A stretch of DNA of 64,000 bases, taken from positions 28,603,691-28,667,690 of the forward strand of contig OX419335.1 of NCBI GenBank assembly GCA_948470475.1, in the 5' to 3' direction. Positions 48,391-58,455 of this stretch are shown here, piece by piece. The DNA comes from Galaxea fascicularis. Taxonomy: Eukaryota > Cnidaria > Anthozoa > Scleractinia > Euphylliidae. Position 1 is the first letter of the stretch; each line of letters begins with the position of its first letter. Below the pieces are notes generated by a model. It was not told the DNA's origin. It searched no databases and saw nothing but the letters and a program-made list of their open reading frames with translations. Position numbers and translations under genes: made by a program.

Positions 48391-49029
48391 TTTACGATCA
48401 TATCAATCTTGAGAAGAAAGTACCTTATGATACTTTACCGCTGGTTATGCCGTGGGCTCAAAACTTGTCCTGTACTCAACCATGGCCCCCACCATATATA
48501 ATTGAATCAGCGTGCGATATTGGTCGGTTTTGACAACAACAACAGTTTGTAACAGATCATCGGCTGATATTTGGGAGGAAAAGAAAACAAATTTAAGTGT
48601 CTGGTACCCTTTCTGGGAAGGGAGGGGGGGGGGGGGAACTTTTTGGGAGATTCGACTCCTATTCTAAAACTTGCCGGGTTTGGCAAAAGAAAGAAGCGCA
48701 AACCGGATGCAAATTTTGCAAAAGGACAAAAGCTAACAACGAAAGGACGGGACTTGATCCGTTCTCCCGTTTTCTCTGTCCACGTGTCTTTTCATTTTGC
48801 TGCTGAATTTTGCAGCATTTTTAGATAATAAGCAACACGGGCTGCTTTCCTCTTCTTTTTCGTTTCGGTCTTTTAATTTTTTTTTTTTTTCCACATGGCA
48901 AAGATACTCGGAGTGACATCAAAGTCAGACCACCTTTTTATTTTTCTTCTACGTGTGGGTGTTCGTAAAATTTTCCCATGTACACTACAATAAGAACAGA
49001 AGACGAGACATGGTTTGATGCTACTGTGG
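48391..49029. other. QSOX upstream region
   Basis: 5' flank of QSOX on the minus strand. Contains a poly-G run (48623-48637) and poly-T (48877-48890). Nothing else is recognised. The QSOX promoter should lie just above 48390. Confidence 0.4.
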
Positions 49030-49413
49030 TTTGAAGACTTAAAAACTTACAATTCACGACCCAGCGTTTCAACACTCCTGTATAGTGTCTTCATCAGGAG
49101 TGATCTAATGTTGCAAAAAGGATCCTTTTATACGCTCACTAACTAACGACCTTTTCTTTCAATGAGGTGTAATTAGGTGTCAGGTAAAAGGCCGTCATCG
49201 TCACGGTTCAAAGGAGCGTGGGCGGAGTCATGATGTGCTAGGCCTCCAAACAAAGCCGTTAATGGTACCGCCGGTTAGTGATGATAATTTTGGAATTATC
49301 CCATGCAATTGTATGGTTGGTTTGCCAGGCATGCTGACATCTGGTATGTCCGATGTACTCATGATCACAGTCATTGCAAGGAATGAAGAAGACGATTTAA
49401 TGGTCGCTATCAT
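49030..49413 (-). pseudogene. Truncated Penelope-like retroelement, 3' end with GIY-YIG relic
   Basis: Read on the minus strand, 49390 downwards gives CNDCDHEYIGHTRCQHAWQ and WDNSKII, then after a stop the RLCLEA and NRDDDGLLPD blocks; this order (YIG motif, H-W helix, W-D-N-S, late N-R-D-G block) is that of the GIY-YIG endonuclease domain at the C-terminus of Penelope-like and related elements. The frame is interrupted by stops after NRRYH and LCLEA. Downstream comes TCACTCCTGATGAAGACACT with a short palindrome, TATACAGGAGTG, typical of the 3' UTR of such elements. The reverse transcriptase part is absent, so this is a dead 5'-truncated copy. Confidence 0.75.
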
Positions 49414-49530
49414 GTGTACGTGTATTGGTATCCGATACTAAGCCGTAGGGGGATAGGGGGCCGTAGAAGGCCGTAGGGGGATATCATGTGTACGTGCATT
49501 GGTATATCCCGATACTAAGCCGGAGAGGGA
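49398..49530. repeat. Tandem duplication beside the retroelement
   Basis: ATCATGTGTACGTGTATTGG...GATACTAAGCC (49408-49443) is repeated at 49482-49524 with GCCGTAGGGGGATA spacers copied two to three times. Confidence 0.7.
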
Positions 49531-49963
49531 TATTCCACAAGATTGGGCAGGATAATTGTTTATTGTTTAACACGTTGATAACATATCACAAATTACTGAG
49601 TTTACTGCAGAAAACTTGAAAGGCTTCCATTTCTGTCCGTAACACACGAATTACCCTGTACATATGTCACCGAATATCTGTTTGGCTTCGTGACAGCAGT
49701 GTTGGGTGCGCACGACAAGAATTGAGAACCCCATGACCATATTTGGACATTGTCGTAATGCGTTGAAAAACAATGATTGATATCTTAAGGCCTCGTGCTA
49801 AGCCAATCAAAACTACGAATTTCATTATATGATGATCCAGGTTTCGATTACAAATTGTTCAAATAAAAACCTCAACAAGGCATGTTCTATCGTAAGCAAT
49901 AAAATCCGTAAATAACGACAGACAAATAAACTGATAGAGCTCCATTTCAATAGTCAAATCTGT

Positions 49964-51235
49964 TCATAACTTGCCATTACAATAAATAAGTTCAAAATTT
50001 CTTCCACGTAAGGTAATCCCCCTTTGAATAAGAAAATCGCGAATAATTCGGCTGCTCACTGTGATGTACCATCTTCCCTCGTCTTGCTGAATCAGTTTTA
50101 CAACCCCTAACTGAACCATATCGTGAACGCTGTCGGCAATTTCCAGGACAGAAACCTTGGGGAAGCTCTTAGTCCTTGGGCTGTGTTGAGCTTTGAATCC
50201 AAGTTGATGCAAACTTTCGTCTCTTTCGTTCACTTTTGCGTGAGAATGTTCAATCACAAGAATAGAGTTACTGCCTGAACGAGAAAAGTCCGGACCCTCT
50301 AGACTTAGCCTTGGCGATATTTTTAACTTCTCTCGTGTATTCTCGTCGTCGCCTTTGTCGCGAGTTTTAACCACTGCGTGCTTTTTGAAACTCCTTTTCT
50401 GTGTCTTATTCAAAGTCCTTGGGAAGAGGTCTTCTTCCTTTGCGCCAGATTTCAAGGCTTCCTTAACCCATTTCGATGATTTTTTATTTTTCATTGAGTC
50501 AACGTCAAATATTCCGATTCTACTGGTTTGCAGCATTTTCAAAAAATTAGTCTTCTCCTCAGTGTGGAAAGGATACGTTCCCAGCCTCACGTGGAAGCGA
50601 CTACATTTATCAACCGCTGACAACACAGGTTTTGGTTCATGCCGTTCGGCTAAGATCAGTTTACTTTCATCAGATTTCCTACTTTCGTCGCCAAACGTAA
50701 AGGTCTTTTGTCTAGTGAGAGGTGTTGCAAAAGACACTGTTTTATTTTTATCTTGAGCTCTTGGCCTTAGCTTGGAAGTTGTCTTCAAATTTCCTTCACG
50801 ACGAGGGTTGATACCTTTGTCATGATGAATCACACGTGTCTCAGATTTAAAATTTCTTTTCTGGACTCCAGCATCAGATTTGTCCTCATTCACTGTGACA
50901 TTACTGCATTCTGCCCCATGTTTACTTTCCTTCCGCGATTTTCTCTTCTTTTTCGTTGCCATAGCCCTTGAAGAGGCCTTGTTGCCATGCCTACCGTTAG
51001 CCTTTACTTCACGACTGGGGAAAACGTCATCGCTTGAAAGAAACCGAGGTTCTTGTTTGTTAAAATCGACGGAGTCGACTTCACCAAGAATTTCCGATAG
51101 CCAATCTTGCTCGCCAATATGGTATTTTCTGTCACAACCAATACAGCCTTTACCTGTGCACAAAATATTCCCAATCTTAGTGTTATGGACACGGGCCTTC
51201 GTATATAGCGGTGCCGGAGAGATAAGCTCGCTCAT
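49964..51235 (-). CDS. Unrecognised single-exon basic protein, 423 aa
   Basis: An uninterrupted frame of 423 codons from ATG 51235-51233 to the stop at 49964. I do not recognise the family. The N-terminus holds a small Cys cluster (C26, C31, C34 in CTGKGCIGC, preceded by NTKIGNIL). Residues 92-102 (MATKKKRKSRK) look like a nuclear localisation signal; the middle is Lys/Arg/Ser-rich and probably disordered. K165-T-V-S-F169 fits the RVxF docking motif for protein phosphatase 1. Residues about 360-423 are hydrophobic-patterned (VSVLEIADSVHDMVQL, WYITVSSRIIRDFLIQ) and may form a folded C-terminal domain. No introns, unlike its neighbours. Length and composition make a real gene likely; function is unknown and a nuclear PP1-associated role would be only a guess. 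Confidence 0.72.
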   Translation of the reverse strand: MSELISPAPLYTKARVHNTKIGNILCTGKGCIGCDRKYHIGEQDWLSEILGEVDSVDFNKQEPRFLSSDDVFPSREVKANGRHGNKASSRAMATKKKRKSRKESKHGAECSNVTVNEDKSDAGVQKRNFKSETRVIHHDKGINPRREGNLKTTSKLRPRAQDKNKTVSFATPLTRQKTFTFGDESRKSDESKLILAERHEPKPVLSAVDKCSRFHVRLGTYPFHTEEKTNFLKMLQTSRIGIFDVDSMKNKKSSKWVKEALKSGAKEEDLFPRTLNKTQKRSFKKHAVVKTRDKGDDENTREKLKISPRLSLEGPDFSRSGSNSILVIEHSHAKVNERDESLHQLGFKAQHSPRTKSFPKVSVLEIADSVHDMVQLGVVKLIQQDEGRWYITVSSRIIRDFLIQRGITLRGRNFELIYCNGKL

Positions 51236-51640
51236 TCTTGCTCGCTTTTTTTAAGAACTGAATCTCCGAAACGAGCACTGGCTAACTACCCACAATCTCA
51301 TGGCGAGATGGTCTCAAACCATAAGTTGATATTTTAACTCTCACTGTAAATCCTTGCCTTTGAGTTGAAAACCACGAGACTGAAACATCAGAATTGATGA
51401 AGATATACCTTAATTTGCATTTAATTTAAAACCAAGTTACATTATTTTTATTTTACTTGGCTCCTCATTGGTTTGCATTTTCAGCAGCTGTTGGACTGAA
51501 ATTTTAATGAAGTGTTTCGATTGGTCTGTTGATTTGTTATGAAGTAAGTCATTGGTCTCTGGGCCTGTCATCTACGCTGTAAAAAATGTTAATAAAAATA
51601 AATTTAATAAATTGATCCACTTTGATATACAAAAATAAGT
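51236..51640. other. Upstream flank of the 423-aa gene
   Basis: About 400 bp, AT-rich, without recognisable exon or repeat; must include the promoter of the minus-strand gene. Confidence 0.4.
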
Positions 51641-52317
51641 TAAGGTGGCTCAAAACAGTTTCCAGCACTTTCCAAGACGTAGATTTTGATGGGTCATTAT
51701 TACCACTCTTTATCAGTTGATGCTATAATCATGGTTTCAAAAAACTGCCCAATCATTTGTAAATACGTTGGTATTATTTTTGCGACACTATAGGTTACAA
51801 TAGCAACACTATGACCTGCTAAAAACTCCCTTAATTTCAGCTTTAAGCGCTTATCTTTCAAAAACGGCACGGTGAAATTTTTTCTTATTACAAAATTTTG
51901 ATAAGCAGGATGAGATGCAACTTTTTGCAAAGTTTAAATAAATTCCGTACATGGAGTTCGGAGCCACCTTAAATTTTCAAAAATTTAAGGTGGCTCTGAA
52001 CCCCATGTACAGAATTTGTTTAAACTTTGCGAAAAGTTGCATCTCATCCTGCTTATCAAGATTCTATAAAAAGAAAAAATTTCACCGCGCCGTTTTTGAA
52101 ATATAAGCACTTAAAGCTGAAATAAAAGGTGTTTTTAGCAGGTCACAGTGTTGCTATGGTAATCTGTAGTGTCACGAAAATAATACCAACGTATTCACCA
52201 ATGATTGGGCAGTTTTTTGATACCATGATTGTAACATCAATTGATAAAGAGTGGCATTAATGACCCATCAAAATCTACGTCTAGGAAAGTACTCGGAACT
52301 GTTTTGAGCCACCTTAA
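51641..52317. mobile_element. Long foldback: two 336-bp inverted arms
   Basis: Arm 51641-51976 and arm 51981-52317 are inverted copies of high similarity with a spacer of about 4 bp. Each arm itself is bounded by AAGGTGGCTC and inverted GAGCCACCTT, so each may be a TIR element, inserted head to head. No protein in the open frames. It starts about 400 bp upstream of the 423-aa gene. Confidence 0.88.
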
Positions 52318-52761
52318 ACCACGCTTGCATATGTCTATTTTTCTGTTAGAAATATCGTGAAATGCGAGATTAGGGAACCGTGATATTGTCCGCAATTGAG
52401 TGTTAGTACATTTTCGCTTGAATTTCATCTTGGCCAGTTTGCTTTGGCCTTGAACTTCTAGCGACAATGTATACTTCAAAACGACCCAACATGAAGTCTT
52501 AAACGTTAGCCGCAATGATTCTTAACACGCATAACAGACATTGAATTGTGACTGATATGGTTTGCCTCTCAATTGAAATTAACTAGAAAATGCCTTTTGA
52601 AACAAACAGTGTTTTAAGAGCCTTTTTAGACGTATCTACCGTAGATATATTTCTCGCAAAAAGGGGAAGATCATTCCATAATTTTTGGGGCAGCTATATA
52701 AAAAGATCGATCACCCAGCGTTGTGAAAGACGTGGAAGTATGTCGTTATTTGATCTCAGAC

Positions 52762-52920
52762 AGGAATGGCGAAATGATGGAATGGCGAAAAATACCCCAA
52801 ATCCTAAAACATGGAACGGCGAAAAATCACCTCGAATCCTAAAACGAGGAATAGCGGAAAAGGATTTGGGGTGATTTTTCGCCGTTCCATTAGGATTTGG
52901 GGCATTTTCCCGCCATTCCT
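52762..52920. repeat. Imperfect palindrome
   Basis: GGAATGGCGAAAAATACCCC and GGAACGGCGAAAAATCACC are mirrored by GGTGATTTTTCGCCGTTCC and GGGGCATTTTCCCGCCATTCC, with CAAATCCTAAAAC repeated inside. Non-coding. Confidence 0.75.
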
Positions 52921-52976
52921 GCTCTGAGGGTCGCCCGTGCAGCAGAAGTATTGGTATACATCAAGAGATCATCTCT

Positions 52977-52978
<2 letters not shown>

Positions 52979-53019
<41 letters not shown>
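52979..53019. repeat. (TA)n microsatellite
   Basis: About 20 uninterrupted TA units. Confidence 0.95.
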
Positions 53020-53021
<2 letters not shown>

Positions 53022-53438
53022 CTTTGCTTCTTTCTCCTTGACAGTTCCCTGTCAGGTCTCACAATGGACAAAATATGTTCGTTTCTTGCCTCAATATTAA
53101 TTTAAACGTTAAGGAATGTGGACAAGGAAGCAATCACATGGGATACGCGGTAACTATCATTCTCCAATATTCTGCTACTCGCGTCTTTTAACACGAACAC
53201 ATAAGTTGAAATTTGTGACGAGTTTCTAATACTGTGCGTGAGTATTTGTCATTCTACAGTCCAGCTGGACTTTGGCGCATGGCGGAAACCAAACATTTGT
53301 GCGGCTTGTAAAAAGTCATCCAACACTTTATCTCTTATCGGTGAATAATACACAAACTGGTGACACTTTATTAACCACATCAAATTACAAGCCTCCATTG
53401 TCGAACGATTTATCAGTTTATTCGACTTCGTTCATTTA

Positions 53439-54738
53439 GACAGTGAGTCTGGTTCCACCAACGATCATGCCTCACTTTTAATGATTTTTCCAAATGTATT
53501 GATTCAAGCGGATGCGGCATCTTTAGACGGTTTTACAGAAAATGACCAGCAAGCTCTTGAAAAGTCAGTGAACGAGTTCCTAGTTGCTATGAAAGAATTC
53601 GAGGGTGCTACATGCATGAACACCCGTCAAAATTTAAGAAGGTTAACACCGCAACAACGGTTTTCCTGGAATCATCTTGGTGTCGATTCGCCAAAATAAA
53701 ATGCAGCATTAACATACGAAATACAGGACGTATAGAAAGAGCGAAATTGAAAACAGCATCGGCTGAAGCAGAAGTGATCGTGTTTCAACACTGCGACATA
53801 GTGGAAGGTCCATTTGTAATAAGGAAAGATGTGTTCCACAGATTAGGAGGATTGCTAAAAGATTTCGGAAAAATCTCTCTCCTTCAGTTTTTCCTTCGAT
53901 TGGAAGGCGATCTCAAAATGGCGAAACTTTGAAACTGCAGGTGGGCTCGCAAGATAGCGTGCGCGGATCGAGGAAGCCTCCAAGGGTCGAACGACTTTCC
54001 CGAGTATGCGTCACTTGGAAACAAACACGGGAACAGAGAGTCAGATCAAGTGGACGTCTTGTGTTGCAAATTGGAAGTTATGCCCTGAAAAACCCTACGA
54101 GAGGCCACGTGAACTTCCCGGCATAGCAACTCCAATATGTTGTGGTGTGGTTTTAGGTCAAATGTTATGGGATTTTACGAAGGCGCTGAGGCCGGCTGGG
54201 GTTAGAATATCATATCATTTATGGCACCCTGTCAGGTGTTGTCAGAAGTAAGACTATCATACCATGAACATACGACCTTGATATTGCAATTTCATATTCA
54301 GCTATTATGAACGAGTCGTTGCTCTTGAATAAGAACTTGGTGGTCTGTATTATGTGGTAAAGTCTCACATGAACATGCACAGGGCCCATAGGCTTATGCC
54401 TCCTTATATTGATGAAGACACGGTTCCGTTCTTCGACGGGCCTAACGATTTAGAAGGTAAAGTTTTGTTTAGCGATGAAATCGAAGAAGCAGTGAGAGAC
54501 ATGCTTCAGATTTTGAATAATTGGAGAGAAAGAGGATATATAGATCTCTATAGGGGTCATTTCGTTAGGAAGAACGACTTTTCCCTTGTCACTATTAATA
54601 ATCAAACATATTCCGCTGTCAAAGAAGTTAATTACGAGTTAACGAACTGATATGGTGGAAATTATTTCGAGTCTTCTATTAGAGGAAACTGGATTGGTTT
54701 TATCGGATGCAGCAGGGACAGCTTACTGAATGGCTGAG
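53439..54738 (+). pseudogene. Broken, intronless fukutin/FKRP-like (LicD family) gene copy
   Basis: Consecutive pieces of one protein appear in changing frames: ADAASLDGFTENDQQALEKS (53510 on), then EVIVFQHCDIVEGPFVIRKD ... GLLKDFGKISLLQFFLR (53780 on), WKLCPEKPYERPRELPGIA and CCGVVLGQMLWDFTKAL (54070 on), YGTLSGVVRSKTIIP followed by a TGA and DLDIAIS (54215 on), and finally HRLMPPYIDEDTVPFFDG and EEAVRDMLQILNNWRER to YELTN (54380 on), TGA, YGGNY. The YGT-L-G-x-R and DxD segments are the nucleotidyl-transfer core of LicD/fukutin proteins, which act on ribitol-phosphate in dystroglycan glycosylation. Two in-frame TGA codons sit where Trp is expected (IIP-W-T, W-YG-NY) and several frameshifts are needed, so it is not functional. 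No introns are seen, which suits a processed copy or an intronless cnidarian family member that decayed. Confidence 0.75.
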
Positions 54739-57700
54739 CAAGGAACTACGGTGGAAGGGTACGGCTACAAGTAGGCCGTACAGATCAGAGGCATCACAGG
54801 TGGGGTAATTCCGGCTGTTAAGTTACGGGACGCTTTTTAGTACTACGAGAATTAAGAAAAACTAGCCAACATTGCAATGTTTCTGATCATAAAGCGAGTA
54901 ATTTAGGTGTTTTCCACCTGCCTTCATAATAATACCTTTCAATCAATGTGAAGTGAGCGTTTGATTGTAAATGTGTGAAAGTGTGAATTTCCTATGATGT
55001 GCTAAGCTTACGTAAGTGTATGAGTTATCCAAATATTATTGGTTGCAACTCGTATATTACAATTAGCTTGTCATTAAGGCTTTGAGCTCTGTCTGTAACG
55101 AAATCAGTGAAGATGTTCAATAAACGCCATGTTTCCGAACGAAGATCGGGTCCTCCTCATCTCCTCTATATTGTAAACCACACACAACCGATAATCACTC
55201 GATTTGCTTTTACAAAGGGCTAACACTCGAAACTTAACTTTTAGAATCCTTGTACGGTGGTCAGTTTACATTATCAGCTCAGTTGATAGAACAAAATTTT
55301 AGTGTAATGCGGGGACACTCATAACAAAACAGTCAAACAATGAACGACACAAAAACTTTGTTTATCCTCCAACTACCTGTTTTCATTCCTTTCTGTCTTT
55401 GTTGCCGCGGTGGTGGTTTTCCGCTGAAACGGATAACATACTTGATAATCCTTCAATTTATTTTACGTTGTTTATCGGAGAAGAGAACCGAGGTAGTTGT
55501 CGGGATACGAGTCAAAAGAACAGGACCTCAATCACACCAAGCTTGCGCCGTCTACGAAATTTAAATTTTTTTAAGAGGTCTTGACTGTAAATATCGAGAA
55601 TCGCTGGCCAGACTCAAAAAATCGAAAATCTTCATAATTTGCCTGAATAACACTTTTGGGACATGGGGGAGTGAACTTCGTGATTAATAATCAAACTTTC
55701 TGGAAGTCAATACTTATCGAGAAACTTGAGAAACCTAAAAGACGGGTTTTACCTTAGAAATTTTGCTAATAATCCCAAGCCAAGAACAGCAAAATATACA
55801 CAGTGGCAAGTTTGGGGGATAAGGGGAGTTGGGAAAAAAGTGCTTCAGAAAAATTTCTGCACAGGACAGGACTACAAACTAACATTACATGGCAAAGAAG
55901 TCACAATCCTCTCGAGCCAGTGGGTTATATTATCCCCCAACCCTCTCCAAAGGGGTCAAGAGGGCCATATGCTAAACGATTTTCACCTATTTGCTATGGT
56001 ATTAATGTTGTAAGGTTTCACTGGGGTTCCGTACCCCAGAGAACAAGAAATAAGTGAGTCTATGGGAAAATGTGTGGAAGAACTTCATCTCAAATCCGTT
56101 AATGTTAATGGAGTGTCCAAGTACACCTATTATCTGCAAAGTTGACCACCAGATTAACCCTGAATGAGCAATAATATATGGATGTCACAGTAAGAGAAAC
56201 AATGAGGAGTAACAACCAGTAAAATGGGGTGCTTAGTAGCCTATGATAATACTCAAGAGCTAATATGCAAAAGCTTATAACGTGTTAGGAAATGAAGATC
56301 AGATAAGTGGTATTGTCTGGATATGCAGACTCTGCGTTAAGGGTAGCAAAAAACATAGTTACCCGTAAAGTGGGGTGCTTTGAAACTGAATAAGGATACT
56401 CGGAGCTGAATAAACTCTAAGACAACAGTAACAATGCTTGGAACCCAACAGTAAATGTATAACTACTATATAAACATGAGGCTTAGTAGAGGTACAGTGT
56501 CACACACGACCAAGGATCGAGCAAAGATATGGAGGGAGGGAGGGAGGGAATGTTGGTTTTTGTAGAGGCTACAGTTAGCAAACTAAGCTGAAGCATGTGG
56601 CAAGGATAAAACCGGCGAATCACTATGGCAACGCACGTGTATAAAACGTAATAAGAAAATGACCTTTGAGCGCGACAGCCAAGCTTCGCCCAGATAGTAT
56701 GTCACACAGCAGGTCACACAGTGTAATATGTCTTGGACGTCTTGGTAGTCACATTTACTTAAATTTATAAGGGTTATAAATTTGCTGAACATACAATGTA
56801 ATTAAATTAATCACCTGGCGAGGGAATTCCTCGTTAAATTTTGAAACACAAGAACCGATATCGCGATGAGTGTGATGTCGATTTTTCAAGTGAAATTTAA
56901 CGTGCAATTCACGAGTCAGATAATCATTTTTCCTTGAATCGCATAGCTTCCTATTTCTATACAAGAAAACCAATCTTTCTTCAGCTATTTTTTTGTTCGC
57001 AAAGGACTTCCGCCGATTTTTCGTGCTTGTTCGCATAGGCGGATTCTTATAAAATCTCTCGAGAAAGTCATACTTTAAGTTAAAACAGGGAACATCTAGT
57101 TCCTCACTTCGGTCAGGGTTCCTGCATTGTTATTTTCAAGTCTCAATTTCACTCTGAGTACCTTGCCTCGTCCCCCTCGATAGCCAATCAGATGGCGAGA
57201 ATAGGTCTAGCTATGCGGCTACTTAAAGTTGACAAAGTACAGTGTTTGCGTATTCAATAAATGCTTAATGCACAAAAAGAACGTTGATATTGTAACAACA
57301 CAACTCTTTTACTTTGTCAGTGGGAGTTGTTTTGCGTTTCCCGACGATTTCCACGATTTCGAAGAACTTTTCAACACCGACATCGGAGGCAATTTCCTTT
57401 TTGCTGATGATCGGGTCCCAGGTGAATTGTGGGTAGACCCAGTCCTTTTTAGGGGCAAATGGTCAAAATAACAATTTGACCAATACGTCCTAAAATGCCC
57501 GTTTGCCCTCACAAAGGATTCGATCTACCGACAATCCACTTAGAACTTGTCATTAGCAAAATAGTATAAAGCAAATATCGTCCAACTTCGCAGGCTTAAA
57601 ACTCATCTTGGTATGTCTGAAACCAAATGAAGTCAACCATTGTCATGTGGCCTTTCTTCAACTTTAATAAAATTAAATAAAAAAAACCCGGACCCAAAAC

Positions 57701-58455
57701 GTAAAATAAATTTGTCGCAGAGCAACTTTTGGTTACTTAGATCTATAACTAAGGAGATTCGTTATACGTCTTATACTTGTGGTTCAGTTTGAACACAAAA
57801 TAAATTCATAATTCCATTCTTATCTCAAGAAATGAAATGATGGTTGTTATGAAAATGCAACAAGTAAGATATCTACCTGGGCTTTTGAAAATAGCTAATT
57901 TGTCAATTACTTAGAACATTCCCCAGTCGTGCCAGATCCATGTCGTCATTTACAAAACTGAGAGGTTACTGATTAACTACTGGTGGAGATTAAGCACTGA
58001 CATTTTCAGTAAAATCTGCTAAATTTGATAAGGGGACATCTTTCATTCCCCCTTCAATACCAGCACGTTTTTCTATAAGCTGAATTTTGAGGACTTCGTG
58101 CTTATTACTACGTTACCCAGCAATGAGCAGCAACGCTAGTTAGTTCCCATTCATCTAAGTCTTATTTATATATAAGCCCACTAAACGCAAGGGCTTAAAT
58201 GGTCAAAGCACGAATAACCCAACCCAAAATGAATTTAAAATTGACTAGTAAAATTGGTTTTGCCCTTTAGTATTTACTTATCTGTGTCTTTAGCACGAGC
58301 ATGAAAATATGTTTAATGTCTAGAAATATTCTTAACAAACACAAAGAAAACATCGGCTAAATTTTAATCATGATCCAGTTACCATTTGTTGACAACAATG
58401 AGAATTTTCGGTTAAAAAATTTCATGAGGCACAGCTCATTGTACTGAAAAGCAAA
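54739..58455. other. Intergenic region downstream of the pseudogene
   Basis: 3.7 kb, AT-rich. A (GGGA)n run is at 56531-56549. An acceptor/donor-framed open stretch at 57319-57420 (encoding GSCFAFPDDFHDFEELFN...) could be an isolated exon but has no partner. A 93-codon minus-strand frame at 57036-56755 is not recognised. The 3' UTR of the gene at 58456 lies at the right end. Confidence 0.45.

Noticed and set aside
52590..52874. 94-codon plus-strand frame
   Set aside because: Its second half is the palindrome at 52762-52920; the first half shows no family features.
55726..56057. Overlapping plus-strand frames of 84-95 codons
   Set aside because: Two frames are open over the same bases, neither resembles a protein; chance openness.
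56755..57036. 93-codon minus-strand frame with faint likeness to RNase P Rpr2/Rpp21 N-terminus (KKIAEERL)
   Set aside because: The zinc-binding cysteines of that family are missing and no downstream exon supplies them; likeness is too short.
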